DNA of 64,000 bases, taken from CAVSDF01 sp963726715. Its GTDB lineage: Bacteria > Bacteroidota > Rhodothermia > Rhodothermales > BA12. This document shows positions 1 through 9,910 of this stretch, in pieces. The DNA is taken from contig CAVSDF010000010.1 in the NCBI GenBank assembly GCA_963726715.1, positions 248,001 to 312,000 of the forward strand. The letters are read 5' to 3'. Under the pieces are notes generated by a model, which worked only from the letters and a program-made list of their open reading frames with translations, had not been told where the DNA came from and searched no databases. A program made the translations under genes and the position numbers. Numbering within the stretch: the stretch's first letter is position 1; every line of letters begins with the position of its first letter.

Positions 1-172
1 GCACCTTGCACGCCCCCGGCGCGGGCGCGCCATCGACACCGACGGCGTGGCACTCCGGCTCGCTCGCCGCCCCTTTGCCCATCTGCGCCGATGCGCCGGG
101 CGCAAGGGAGAGCGCGGCGAGCGCGAGTGGGAGGGCGGTGAGACGGGCGGAGACGGCGGGCAGGAGACGCAT
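1..172 (-). CDS. Secreted protein, N-terminal fragment (cut by left edge)
   Basis: Only the first 57 codons lie in the window; the gene runs off the left edge. The ATG at 172 opens a clean Sec signal peptide: basic MRLLPAVSARL, a leucine/alanine-rich core, and a likely cleavage after ASA in GASAQ near residue 30. The mature part visible is short, rich in Gly/Ala/Pro, and holds two cysteines (PECHAVG and GACKV) that might form a disulfide in the periplasm. No family can be assigned from this much sequence. It is divergent from the barrel protein that starts at 484. Confidence 0.6.
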   Translation of the reverse strand, partial: MRLLPAVSARLTALPLALAALSLAPGASAQMGKGAASEPECHAVGVDGAPAPGACKV

Positions 173-483
173 CGTGGGGGGATGGCGGGCGAGGGAGGAG
201 CGGGCGAGTGGCGCCGGTGAGCGGCGGCATTGGACGGACCGGTTGGCACGCAACGGCGAACCCGCGCCTCCTGCTTCACAGCGCCCCCGCCGTCGCACAC
301 TCGTCGCAGCCACGGGTCGTGCGGACTGCACCGCCAACCTGCGTGTCGGTGCGAGCGGAGCATGGCAGTCTCGTCGTTCATCGCTCCGAGGAACTGGAGT
401 GCCACGTCGCTGCGCTCCTCGCAACGACGGCACATGAGCCGCATCCCCGGTTTCAGCGATGGCGGGCCCGCGGGAGAGTTGCG
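173..483. other. Divergent intergenic region, no gene
   Basis: This 311-base gap separates two divergent secreted-protein genes. Open frames cross it, but they have no codon bias or domain and merge into the downstream gene. The only structure I see is the small palindromic element at 345-428. Any promoters for both genes must lie here; no convincing element was recognised. Confidence 0.5.
345..428. repeat. Palindromic element with GTCGKTGCGAG ends
   Basis: The ends are GTCGGTGCGAG (345-355) and CTCGCAACGAC (418-428), which match as inverted repeats at 10 of 11 positions. Read on the minus strand it begins GTCGTTGCGAGGAGCGCAGC, close to the GTCATTGCGAGG-type palindromes common between genes in many bacterial genomes. 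The element at 41079-41177 has related ends (TGTCATGGCGAGG / CCTCGCATTGACA). It is non-coding and probably non-autonomous. Confidence 0.45.
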
Positions 484-1401
484 ATGTTGCCTCCCGCTCC
501 AGCCCACGCCCCGATGCCCTCCTCCCGCTGTCTTCCAGGCGCTCTCCTCGCTGCGGTGCTGCTCCCCGTCCTCGCCCGCGATGCGTGGGCGCAGCCGCAG
601 AGCACCTACGTCTACGCGTTCTCCGCCGAGTTGGGCGCGACCGGGCAGACGCTCTCCGCCTTCGACGGCTACGTCGACTCCTACAACGCGCGCTTCGACG
701 ACCGCCTCACCACGCGCCTCGGCGGCGCGAACCGGACGGTGGGCGGCTACCTCGCCGGTCACATCGCCGCCGGATCGCCGCGCGTCGCCGTCGCGCTCGA
801 CATGGGCGTCGGCTTCCACGGCGCCTCGCTCGGAGAGGCCCGGTTCGAGGACGGCTTCCGGCGCGAGATCGGCCTCCGCGTGCGCGACGGGTGGTTCGGC
901 CTCGGCGCCGGGCAGATGCAGGGCCTGCGCGTGGTCGGCGAGATCGGCGTTCGCGCCGCGAGCGTGCGCTCGGAGCAGTTCGACGCCGACGATGTCTCCG
1001 ACGAGGCCAGCCCGTTCCTGTGCCGCCGACGCCAGGCGACCGGCTGTTACAGCGGCACGTGGAAGGAAGACACCTACGTCGCCCGCGCGGGCCTCGCCCT
1101 CGCCCTGCCCCGCACGCGCGCCGGGGGCGGCCCGCGCGTCGGCCTGCACGTGGCGGCGCTCGTGCCGGTGTGGACGAAATCGGCGGAGCTCTACGGCGAC
1201 GGGCTGCGCTTCGACTATCTCGACTACGGCGCCGCGAACCCCATCGACCGCTGCATCTTCACGACGACGCCCGACGGCTGCCGCAAGTATTTCCCGAACG
1301 ACGTCTCGCAGCCCGAGAACGCCGACGGCAACCGCGTCTCCGGCGCCCTCCGCGGCCTGGTGCTGCGCGCGGGCCTCACGTTCGGCATCGCCACGCGCTG
1401 A
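484..1401 (+). CDS. Outer-membrane beta-barrel-like secreted protein, unknown function
   Basis: The protein is 305 residues from ATG 484, which has a GGGAG ribosome-site match 8 bases upstream; ATG 514 is the alternative start. Residues 11-37 form a signal peptide ending in AWAQ. The mature chain has alternating aromatic/aliphatic segments with Gly-rich turns, for example GGYLAGHIAAG, VAVALDMGVGF and GLVLRAGLTFGIATR. It ends in a hydrophobic strand as outer-membrane barrels do, although the last residue is Arg and not Phe. Four cysteines lie between residues 180 and 270 in extracellular-loop-like sequence. No characterised family was recognised. It is convergent with the sensor-kinase gene, leaving 45 bases between stops. 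Confidence 0.75.
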   Translation: MLPPAPAHAPMPSSRCLPGALLAAVLLPVLARDAWAQPQSTYVYAFSAELGATGQTLSAFDGYVDSYNARFDDRLTTRLGGANRTVGGYLAGHIAAGSPRVAVALDMGVGFHGASLGEARFEDGFRREIGLRVRDGWFGLGAGQMQGLRVVGEIGVRAASVRSEQFDADDVSDEASPFLCRRRQATGCYSGTWKEDTYVARAGLALALPRTRAGGGPRVGLHVAALVPVWTKSAELYGDGLRFDYLDYGAANPIDRCIFTTTPDGCRKYFPNDVSQPENADGNRVSGALRGLVLRAGLTFGIATR

Positions 1402-1446
1402 GGCAGTGGTGGGATGGTGAGTTGTGGGTTTGTGGAGAGGGCTGAA

Positions 1447-4400
1447 TCAGCCGGGCACCGGCGAGATCGGCACAGTGAAGGTGACGGCTGTGCCGACGCC
1501 GCCGTCGCCCGGGCCGACGGTCGCCGGTGCCGCCGAGGTCGCGGGCGCGGGCGCGCAGGATGTCGAGGCCGCTGCCGTCGCCGGACGGGTCGCCGGGAGG
1601 CATCCCGACGCCGTCGTCGGTGACGGTGAGCGTGAGGGTGCTGCCGGTGACGGCCAGGCGCACGGCGATGCGGCGGGCGGCGGCGTGTTTGAGGGCGTTG
1701 GTGACGGCTTCCTGCGCGGCGCGGAGCACGGGGAGGACGACGGGCGCCGGGAGCGGCGCGTCCGCGTCTGCGGCGTCGAGGCGGGTGTCGAGGACGACAC
1801 CGTCGGTGGCCTGCACCTGCCCGTCGGCCTGGGCGGCGATCTGCTCGAAGAGGGCGGCGGCGGTGAGGGCCTCGTGGCGGAGGGTGAAGACGGTCTGGCG
1901 GAGCTGGCGGAGCGACTGCCGCGCCTCGGCGCCGAGCGTGTCGAGCGATGCGCTCGCGCGGGCGGTCTCGCCGCGCTCGTGGAGCATCCGCGCGAGGTCG
2001 GCGAGGGAGGCGAGGGTCGTGAGCTGGCCGCCGACGTGGTCGTGGAGGTCGCGCGAGATGCGCTCGCGCTCGCCCTGCACGCGGCGTTCGGCCTCCAACT
2101 CCGCGAGGCGCAGGCGCAGGCGGCGCGCCGTCGACCACCTCGCCGCCCCGGCCCCGGCGAGGCCGACGAGCACGAACCCGGCCAGCCACGCCGCCCGACG
2201 CTCCCACCAGAACGGCGCCACGTCGAAGCGCAGCACCGCGGGCACCGCCGACGGCGTCCCCTCGGCGTTGACGGCGCGGACGGCGATCTCGTACGCGCCC
2301 GCGCCCAGTCCCGGCAGCACGATGCGCGCCTCCGGCCCCGTCTCGGTCCACGGCCCGCTGCCGAGGCGGTACTCGGCGTGCGCGCCCCCGGCGAACGAGA
2401 GCGGCGCGACGCGCACGTCGAGGCGGTGACGGCCGGGCGCGAGGGTGCCGAGCGACCGTGCGCCGTCCGCATCCCCAGACGTCTCAGGGGCGAGACGGTC
2501 GTCGAGGCGCACCTCGCGCAGGGCGACGCGCGGCGGCGGCAGCGGCGGCGCGGGCGACGGGAGATCGCGGGCGTAGAGGCCATCGGACGTGGCGAGCACG
2601 AGGCGCTGCCCGACGGCGACGGCGGCGTTGACGGTCGCGGCGCTGCCCGGCACGAGCGCCGCGACCCGCACGACGCGCCCGTCGGGGCCGATGCGGAACA
2701 GGTCGCGCTCGCCGATGGCCCACACGCCACGTCCGGCGCCCATCCGAGGCCTGGCAGACCGGGGCGCTCCCGTGCTGCCACGCGCCGGTGCATCCCCATC
2801 GAGCGGTGCGAAACCCGACGATTCGCTGCCCGCGCATCGTCTCGCTCTCGAAGACATCGAGGCGTCCGGTGGCCGCGTCTTCGCGGGCGATGCCGCGCTC
2901 GGTGCCGTACCAGCGCGCGCCGTCGGCGTCCTCGAAGAGGCTGAAGACCGACGACGACGGCAGCCCCTCGGCGCGTCCGCGCACCACGGCAGCGGCGCCG
3001 AGGCGGACGGCGCCCGCCGAGCGCGTCAGCACCCAGAGGCCCGAGCGGAGGCGGACGAGGTCCTCGGTGACAGCCGACGGCACGCCGCGGAGCGTGTCGA
3101 TGCGCCCGCCGGGACGCTGCCACGGCACCAGGCGCAGCACGCCCGCGCCGTAGGTGGCGCTGTAGAGCGTGTCGCCGCGGATGTCGAGGCCCGCGATCCA
3201 CGTCTGCTCGTGCATGACCCCGCGTAGCGTGGCACCGCGCCGTCCGTTCACGCCGGAGGGCATCCACATCGCGTCGGCGCCTGACGAGACGATCACGCCG
3301 CCGCCCGGCACCGGCGCGACGGCGCGGGCCTGGTCGAGCGGTGCGACGAAGGCCGCGCGCGTAGCGGCAGCGTCGGTGCGCCAGAGGCCGGGGCCGCTCG
3401 CGTAGACGCCGCCGTCGGGGGCCGCGACGAGCCGCACGAAGCGTCCGGCGGCGAGGCGGACCGGCGGCGCGAGATCGACGCGCACGATGCCGCCGCCGAA
3501 GGTCGCCACCCAGACCGCGCCCTCGTAATCGGCCCAGAGCGCCTGGGCGCGCGCCGGAAGCGCCACCGCGTTCTGCACGCCGGTGGACGTGTCGACGACG
3601 AGCAGGCTGTCGCTCGCCGTCGTCACGAACAGCCGCGTCCCGACGCGCCTGATGATCCGAACGCCCGCTCGCCCGAGCGGCACCCCCTCTTCAGCCGCGT
3701 AACGCACTTCGCCGCCTGCCCCAACGGTCGCGCGGACGCGGACGACGCGGTCCGGCGCGGTGCGCACCCACGCCTCGCCGGGTCCAGCCGACGCGTAGCT
3801 CGCAGTGCATATACCGTCCTGCACAGGCACGAAAACCGTGTGGGCACCGCCAGATGCGATGCCGTCGCAGAGACTGGCGACGTACACGGGCGGGCGGTTG
3901 TGGAAGAGGCGGACGCCGCCGAAGAGCACGCTGCCGTCGGCGAGGGGCCACGGAACGTCGTAACTGTTGGTGCGCGCGCCGCGCGGAAGGGCGTGGCCGC
4001 GCCACCGCCCGCCGGTCCGCTGCCAGAGAGAATCACCACGTGTCGCGATGAGCCCGACTGGCGAGGCGATGAGGCTCTGGCCGCGCGTGGCCGGTCCGTC
4101 GGCGTGCCAGCGGTGCCCGTCGAAGCGCGCGAGTCCCGCGAAGGTCGAGGCCCAGAGCACGCCGCGGTCGTCCTCGGCGATGCCGTAGAGGTAATGATGC
4201 GGCAGGCCGTCGTCGACGGTGAAGGTCTCGACCCGCCGCCCATCGATGCGCGCGATCCCTGCGTCGGTGCCGACCCAGAAAAAGCCCGCGCGGTCCTGGA
4301 AGAGCGCCTGCGCATAGTCCGACGGCAGCCCGTCGGCGCGCGTCATCCGCAGCGGCTGCGCGCGTACAGGCGGGGCGAAAAGACCGCCGATCCCCAGCAG

Positions 4401-4466
4401 CACCCCGGCGGCGATGCACACCGCGCGGGCAGTCCAGATGCGACGGGCGGGCGGCGGGCGGAGCAT
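1447..4466 (-). CDS. Two-component sensor histidine kinase with ligand-binding propeller (two frame breaks)
   Basis: After a signal peptide ending VRAQ come propeller repeats of the two-component regulator type (FFWVGTDAGIARIDG; VLWASTFAGLARFDG), a Y_Y_Y-like beta domain, one membrane helix (AAWLAGFVLVGLAGAGAA), then a HisKA_3 dimerisation helix with phospho-acceptor His in SRDLHDHVGG. The ATPase follows with N box (AAQEAVTNALKHA), G1 (DDGVGM) and G2 (GSGLDILRARA). The kinase would sense an extracellular ligand and phosphorylate the NarL-type regulator just upstream on the same strand. The reading frame is broken twice: between about 2720 and 2860, in the propeller, and near 1521-1530, after the G2 box. 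Correcting both gives a full-length protein of about 1000 residues ending at TGA 1447. These breaks look like assembly indels, but a decayed gene is not excluded. Confidence 0.85.
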
Positions 4467-4640
4467 CGGAGGAACGACAGCGGCGCGGCGAAATCGGCAC
4501 CGCGTGCAATCTCGCCCACGCAGCGCTCCCGGTCAAGGCCAGACGCCGTCCACCTGCCGCCCACACGTCCGGGTGTTAGCGCCGACAGGCTCAGCCACCG
4601 GGCGGCAGCGGGGCCGATGCGGGGCGGTGGGGGGAGTGCG

Positions 4641-4665
4641 GGGGCGGGTCGAGACCCGCCCCTAC
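4641..4665. repeat. Hairpin repeat of the GTAGGGGCGGGTC family
   Basis: GGGGCGGGTC and GACCCGCCCC pair perfectly around a two-base loop, followed by TAC. The element lies downstream of the response-regulator stop and upstream of the kinase start. Related copies are at 5585-5613 and 47652-47676. It could act as a transcript-end hairpin but has no U-tract. Confidence 0.7.
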
Positions 4666-4726
4666 GGTCGCAAAGGGGCACATCCGTACGGACCCGCCAC
4701 GACCCATCCATACCCCATCCTCAACA

Positions 4727-5455
4727 TCACACCAACCCCTGCCCGACGGCCTCGCGGACGGCGGCGGCGCGGCTGCGCACGTGCAGCTTTTCGTAGACGT
4801 GGACGAGGTGCGTGCGGACGGTGTGCGGCGAGATGCTGAGTTCGGCGCCGATGCGCAACTCGGTCATCCCATCGACGACGAGGCGCAGGACGTCGCGTTC
4901 GCGGTCGGTGAGGACGACCGCCGGCGCGGTGCGGGCGGGCGGCGCGGCGGCGGCCATCCGCAGCAGCTTGCGCGCGACGACCGGCGAGAGCGGCACGCCC
5001 CCGGCGACGAGGTCGTCGAGGGCGTCGAGGAGGCGGGCCGTCGGCGTGTCTTTGAGGAGGTAGCCGACGGCCCCGGCCTGCACGGCGGCGAAGATGGGCG
5101 CCTCGTCTTCGAGCACGGTCAGCACGAGCACGTCGACGCCCGGATGGTCGGCGACGATGCGCGCGGTCGCCTCGATGCCCGACATCCCCGGCAGGCCGAG
5201 GTCCATCAGCACGATGCGCGGCGCGGGCGCGAGCCGCGGCAGGGCGCCGAGGAGGGCCTCTGCGCTCGAGACCGCGAGCACGACATCGACGCGACCGCTC
5301 AGCCGGAGCCGCTCGACGAGGCTGCGCCGCAGCTCCGGCAGATCCTCGACAACGGCGACGGCGATGCGGTCGGGCGACGCCGGGACGGCGTCTGCAGACG
5401 CGGTTTCGAGGGACGCCGGAGGGGAAATCGGCACGGAATCGGGCAGCGCGGGCAT
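4727..5455 (-). CDS. NarL/FixJ-type response regulator
   Basis: The protein is 242 residues from ATG 5455. A receiver domain covers about residues 30-150: an acidic pair in VVEDLPE, phospho-acceptor Asp in IVLMDLGLPGMSG, and the conserved Lys in GYLLKDTP. A LuxR-type helix-turn-helix follows (LTDRERDVLRLVVDGM; ISPHTVRTHLVHVYEKL). The frame stays open upstream for 61 codons, but that part is Arg-rich low-quality sequence crossed by a palindromic repeat, so the internal ATG is preferred. The gene lies 260 bases upstream of the propeller sensor kinase on the same strand, and the two should form a cognate pair controlling transcription of unknown targets. The first ~25 residues are a Pro/Ser/Ala-rich linker. 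Confidence 0.92.
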   Translation of the reverse strand: MPALPDSVPISPPASLETASADAVPASPDRIAVAVVEDLPELRRSLVERLRLSGRVDVVLAVSSAEALLGALPRLAPAPRIVLMDLGLPGMSGIEATARIVADHPGVDVLVLTVLEDEAPIFAAVQAGAVGYLLKDTPTARLLDALDDLVAGGVPLSPVVARKLLRMAAAAPPARTAPAVVLTDRERDVLRLVVDGMTELRIGAELSISPHTVRTHLVHVYEKLHVRSRAAAVREAVGQGLV

Positions 5456-5584
5456 CGGCGGCGAGACAAGAGGCGGAGACGGGGCGGAGCGCCCACATCC
5501 CCAATGTCGCCCCCGCCGAACCCGCACGCCATCCCCTGTTTCAGCGATGCGGAGCCGCAAAATGCGGTCGTAGCGGCGTCCGGC

Positions 5585-5613
5585 GTAGGGGCAGGTCTCA
5601 GACCCGCCCCTAC
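5585..5613. repeat. Hairpin repeat of the GTAGGGGC family
   Basis: GTAGGGGCAGGTCT pairs with AGACCCGCCCCTAC, with one mismatch (A against G) and a one- or two-base loop. It sits between the stop of the unknown gene at 5648 and the start of the response regulator. It is the most complete copy of the family in the window. Confidence 0.75.
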
Positions 5614-5647
5614 GCCACGCCGTCGTAGCGCCCAACACGCGCCACGA

Positions 5648-6352
5648 TCACGCCGCGAGCGCGGACCCACGGGCGCCGATGGCCAGGCCGAGCACATCGA
5701 GCGCGCGCGTGTAATCGGCCAGCCACGTGACCGGCGTGCGCCCCACGCGGCGGTCGATGGCGAAGGCCTCCTCGGCAGAGGCGCCGAACGGATCGGCGTC
5801 GTCCACGAGCGGCGCCTCGACGACGAGCCGCGTGTCGGCGGGCCAGACCGCGAGCGCCGACGCCTCGGGGGCGGCGAGGCGGTCGAGGCACATCAGGCCG
5901 CGCGTCGAGAAGAGCGCGGGTTCGGCGGCGGCGACCACGGCGAGCACGTCGTGGAGGCGGTGCGTGAGCGCCGATTCGGGCACGCGGTAGTGCGCGTCGA
6001 GCGCGCCCGCGCCGACGAGCAGGGCGTCGCGGAGCGGCAGGTGCTCATCGCGCACCTCGGCCTCCCCCGTCACGTCGATCCCGACGCGCCGCACAAGGCC
6101 GCCCGCACCGACGGTCTCGACGACGAAATCGACCCACATCGGCCCGGCGGGCGTCACGAGGCGCTGCTGGTAGAGCAGGCCGCAGGCGGCGTCGAGGTAC
6201 TTGACGAGGTGCCACGCGACTTCGTCCTCGGCAGCGCGCTCGTAGGGCGGCGCGTAGAAGAGCGCGGGTTCGCGGTGCTGCACGGCGGCGCGCGAGGCGT
6301 CGGCGAAGAGGGTGGCGGAGGAACGCGAAGGGCGCGGTACGGGCGTCAGCAT
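5648..6352 (-). CDS. Conserved-looking protein of unknown function
   Basis: The protein is 234 residues from ATG 6352 (MLTPVPRPSRSS). The frame is open further upstream, but that part crosses an AT-richer, promoter-like stretch. There is no signal peptide and no membrane helix, so it should be cytoplasmic. The middle reads VTPAGPMWVDFVVETVG, then RRVGIDVTGEAEVRDE; a short VDFVV strand followed by a V-G-I-D-V strand is reminiscent of restriction-endonuclease-like folds, but this is only a resemblance and no catalytic set is clear. Codon use and composition match neighbours. It is followed on the same strand by a palindromic repeat and the response regulator, and is divergent from the protease at 6633. 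Confidence 0.7.
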   Translation of the reverse strand: MLTPVPRPSRSSATLFADASRAAVQHREPALFYAPPYERAAEDEVAWHLVKYLDAACGLLYQQRLVTPAGPMWVDFVVETVGAGGLVRRVGIDVTGEAEVRDEHLPLRDALLVGAGALDAHYRVPESALTHRLHDVLAVVAAAEPALFSTRGLMCLDRLAAPEASALAVWPADTRLVVEAPLVDDADPFGASAEEAFAIDRRVGRTPVTWLADYTRALDVLGLAIGARGSALAA

Positions 6353-6437
6353 GGTCGTCGGGAGTTGTGTCAGAGACCACAGGAGGCCCCGGCTGAGGGG
6401 CGACCGTGAGATCACGAAGGCCAATCTCGCGCGCGCG

Positions 6438-6457
6438 GGTGACATCATTGTGTCACC
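6438..6457. promoter_or_regulatory. Perfect inverted repeat, possible operator
   Basis: GGTGACATCATTGTGTCACC has 7-base arms (GGTGACA/TGTCACC) around a 6-base centre. It lies in the divergent gap between the gene starting at 6352 and the protease starting at 6633, in locally less GC-rich sequence. It has the size and symmetry of a dimeric-regulator site; no regulator is identified. Confidence 0.4.
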
Positions 6458-6593
6458 GGGTGTGAGGGTTGTTTTTCCACGACTTGAGACGAGTCCGTTC
6501 GGGTCGACGGAGAGCATGAATGAAGGGGGGCGAACCGGTCAAGTGCGGGGACCTGGACGGGGTGGCGCCCGCCGACCGATCTGCCGGGCGGCG

Positions 6594-6600
6594 TAGTTTG
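6594..6600 (+). promoter_or_regulatory. Possible -7 promoter element (TAGTTTG)
   Basis: TAGTTTG resembles the Bacteroidota -7 consensus TAnnTTTG, one base short, and lies 33 bases upstream of the GTG start at 6633. No matching TTG at about -33 was found. Confidence 0.25.
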
Positions 6601-6632
6601 GCGGCGCTCCGACCGCCCCCCGCCCCGCCTTC

Positions 6633-9600
6633 GTGCCCGTCCTTCCGTCCTATTCCTCCGTCGCTCGTCGGCTTGCTCTGGCGGCTACGCTCGTCGCCTC
6701 GACTGTTGCAGGAACCGCCCCCGCAAACACCGCTGCAGCGCAGGGATTTCGCCTTACCAACGGGAGAAATCACCCGGAGCTCGACTGGCGCATCGCCGAG
6801 ACGGCGCACGTCCGCATCGTCTACCCGGCGCGCCTCGCGGGCATCGAGACCGAGGCGGCGCCGATTGCAGAAGCGACGTACGCCGCCCTCTCGCGGAGCC
6901 TCGGCGTCGCCTTCGACCACAAGCTGACGGTCTACCTGAGCGACGAGGACGAGATCGTCAACGGCACCGCCGTGCCCCTTTTCGGGGGCTACACGACGAT
7001 CTGGGCGCCCGTCGCCGGTGTCGCCGAGGGGTGGACGGGGCGCGACAAGTGGCTCCGCCGCGTCATTGCGCACGAGATGACGCACCTCTTTCACTACCGC
7101 GCCGTCCGTCCGTCGATCGGCCTTCTCGGCTACGCGATCGTCAACCCGACGCCGCGGGCGTGGACGGAGGGCCTCGCGCAGTACGAGACCGAGCGGTGGG
7201 ACGCATTCCGGGGCGAGCGCTACCTGCGCGTCGCGGCCATCGAGGGGCGTCCGGGCGGCGAGGAAGGCGCCAGCCCGTGGGCGGGCGGGCTGCTCTACGC
7301 CGCCGGGCACAGCCAGGTGCGCGTCTTCGCCGAGACGTACGGCGACTCGGCGCTGCGGCGGATGCTCGCCTACCGGCGACCGGCGCTGCTGGGACTCGTG
7401 CGCGTCCACGACCCCGAGGCGGCGATGCAGGCGACGGTCGGCGTCTCGTGGGCGGCGTTCGAGGCGCGGTGGCGGCGCCACGTGATCGCCCTCGCCGGGA
7501 CCCGAGCCGCCGGGGCCGAGCCGCCCGAGTCGCTCGCCGCGCCTGGCACCGGCCGTCGGATGCCGCTTCCGGCGACCGTTCTCGATGCCGTCGTGCCCTC
7601 GCCGCGCGACAGTGGGCGCGTGGCCGTCGTGCGGCTGCTGTCGCTTGCGCGCCCGGTGCGCGACCTCGCGCTCGTCACGACCGGGCCGACGGGCGGGCGG
7701 ACGCGCGTCATCGCCGAGGGCGGCGTCGTGGGGCTGCCGTCGTGGTCGGGCGACGGGCGGCGCATCGCGTTTGCGCGGAGCCTCCGCGGGCGCCACGGCA
7801 GCATCGAACCCGACGTGTTCATCGCGGAAGTCGGGACCGGCATGGACGGACGCATCCGCACGACTCCGCATCACGACGCACCGCCGCGCCACCCTCCCCG
7901 CCTTCTCGCCCGACGGCACCTGCCTCGCCTTCGTCGTCCACGAGCGCAGCGGCGGCCTCAACGCCGCCCGCGTCATCGTCCGCACCCTCGCCACCGGCAC
8001 CGAGCGCGCCTACGACACCCTCGGCCCGGACACGCAGGCGGAGGGAATCGCCTGGCAGCCGGGCGCCGGGACGACAGACGACGGACGGCGGACGACGGAC
8101 GATGGACGGCCGGGCGATCAGCGACCCGCGCTCCCCAACCAACCGACCTGCACCGGCGCCCTCGCCGTCTCGCTCTTCGGCCCCGACGGCGCCCGCGCGA
8201 TCCACCGCCTCGACCTCGTGAGCGGCGCCCTCACGCCCCTCACCGACGGACGCCACGACGACCGCACGCCCGTCTTCTCACCCGACGGACGGCACCTCGC
8301 CTTCACGAGCCTCCGCGACGGCGTCCCCAACGTCTTCGTCCTCCCGATGCCCGTGCCCGGCACCGGCCGCCCCTCCGAACTGCCCGACTCGGCCCGCGTG
8401 ACGCGCGTGGCGCAGGGCGCGACCGCCCACGCGTGGCTCGCAGGCGGCCTCGGCGCAGACAGCACGAACGCAGACGCAGGCGCGGGGCACCTCGTCGTGA
8501 CGGTCGCCGTCAGCAAGAGCTACGACGCGGCGTACCGCGTGCGGGCGGCGCGGCGCGTGGCGGCGCCCGTCGATCTCGCGCCCCCGGCGCTCTCGGCGTG
8601 GGAGCGGCGCCCGAGCGGCGCGGGCCTGCCGGGGCCGACGATCACCGCCGCGCAGGCCGACAGCATCGCGGGGACCGACGGCGTTTCCGCCATCGTCGCG
8701 CGGTCGGCGTACCGCAGCGGCGGCGAGATCCGGCACGTCGTCACCCTGCCCTTCCCGTACCTCTACGACGGCGGCATCGGCATCGGCGGCGTGACGGCGT
8801 GGCTCGAACCGCTCGGCAAGCACCTCGCCTACGCCGCCGTCGGCATCGCGCCGGCGGACCTGCGCGACTCGTACGCCCTCGCGAGCTACCAGAACGCCGT
8901 CTACGAGCCGACGATCACCGTCGAGGCGCACCACTTCCCGCGCGCGGCGCGTGTCTACGGCGCCACCCTGCTCGCCGAGCGCGAGGCCGCCCTCAGCGCC
9001 GTCGCCGCGTGGCCGCTCGGCGGACAGCGGCCGTACGCGGGCGCCACCGCCGCCGCCCTCGCGCGGCTCTCGTGGTCGGGCGTCCTCAACGCCGACGATT
9101 TCGACGACGGCGTGCTCTCGGGCCTCCGGAGGCCGGAGAGCGGGACGCAGATCGTCGGCGGGGCGATGCTGCTGCGCCGCTTCCAGCGCCCGTGGCGCGA
9201 CGCGGCCATCCACCCGCTCGACGGCACCGGGCTGCGCCTCTCGCTCAGCGGCGGCGCGGGCCTCGACCGCCGGACGACGTTCGCGCGCACAGACGCGGCC
9301 GCCTACGCAATCCTCACGCCCCCCGGCCTGCCCGGCGCCGCCCTCCACCGCCTCTACGTCTATGGACGCGCGGCGGCGCAGGCGGGCCGCCCGCTCGCGC
9401 AGGACTACATCGGCCTCGCGCGCTACGACGGGCTGCGGCTGTTCCTGCCGTCGTTCATCCCCGTCACGCTCGAACAGAACGAGCGCGTGCGCGGCTACCG
9501 GCGCGCGAGCGTCGGCAACGTCGCGCTCTTCGGCTCCGCCGAGTACCGCGTGCCGCTGTGGCCGGACCTGCAGACTGCCCTCTTCGGCACCGTCCGCCTC

Positions 9601-9828
9601 GGCGCGCTCAGCGGCGCCCTCTTCGCCGACGCAGGCGTCGTCGCCCGCACGCTCGACCTTCGCGGCGCCGACCGGCGGTTGGGCGTCGGCGGCGAGCTCA
9701 AGAACGTCGTCTCCGTCGCGGGCTATACCTTCGGCCACGCCCTCGGCGTCGCCCAGCCCGCCGACCGCGTGGGCACGCGCCGCGGCTACGAGACCTACTA
9801 CCGCATCCAGCTCGGCGTGCCGTTCTGA
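6633..9828 (+). CDS. Secreted HExxH metallopeptidase with PD40 propeller and C-terminal beta-barrel (one frame break)
   Basis: Translation probably begins at GTG 6633, giving a signal peptide ending AAAQ near residue 37. Residues 40-300 form a peptidase-MA-like domain: zinc motif in RRVIAHEMTHLFHYR, then WTEGLAQYE as the likely third-ligand helix. WD40-like PD40 blades follow (VVGLPSWSGDGRRIAFAR; PAFSPDGTCLAFV; PVFSPDGRHLAFTS). The last ~350 residues look like an outer-membrane barrel (VRGYRRASVGNVALFGSAEYRVPLW) ending in the classical terminal strand YYRIQLGVPF. This layout suggests a surface-anchored peptidase that supplies its own barrel. The frame breaks near 7840-7880 between two propeller blades; joining the frames restores continuous repeats. 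A short DDGR-rich run near residue 480 comes from a small tandem duplication around 8070-8110. Confidence 0.85.
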
Positions 9829-9860
9829 CGTTGAGCCCCCATCGAAGGCGACCGCGAATG

Positions 9861-9903
9861 AGGTCCCGTGATCGGATCCGCGCATCACCTCTCGTCGGGA
9901 CCT
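9861..9903. terminator. Candidate bidirectional terminator
   Basis: Nested inverted repeats AGGTCCC...GGGACCT and GTGAT...ATCAC lie between the convergent stops at 9828 and 9911. The stem is interrupted and lacks a U-tract, so the call rests on position and symmetry. Confidence 0.4.
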
Positions 9904-9910
9904 GTGTCCG

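Noticed and set aside
8060..8120. Functional GACGACGGACG repeat array inside the barrel-peptidase gene
   Set aside because: The few imperfect units encode only a DDGR-rich loop, and a similar string at 41025-41040 is short; probably slippage in GC-rich sequence.
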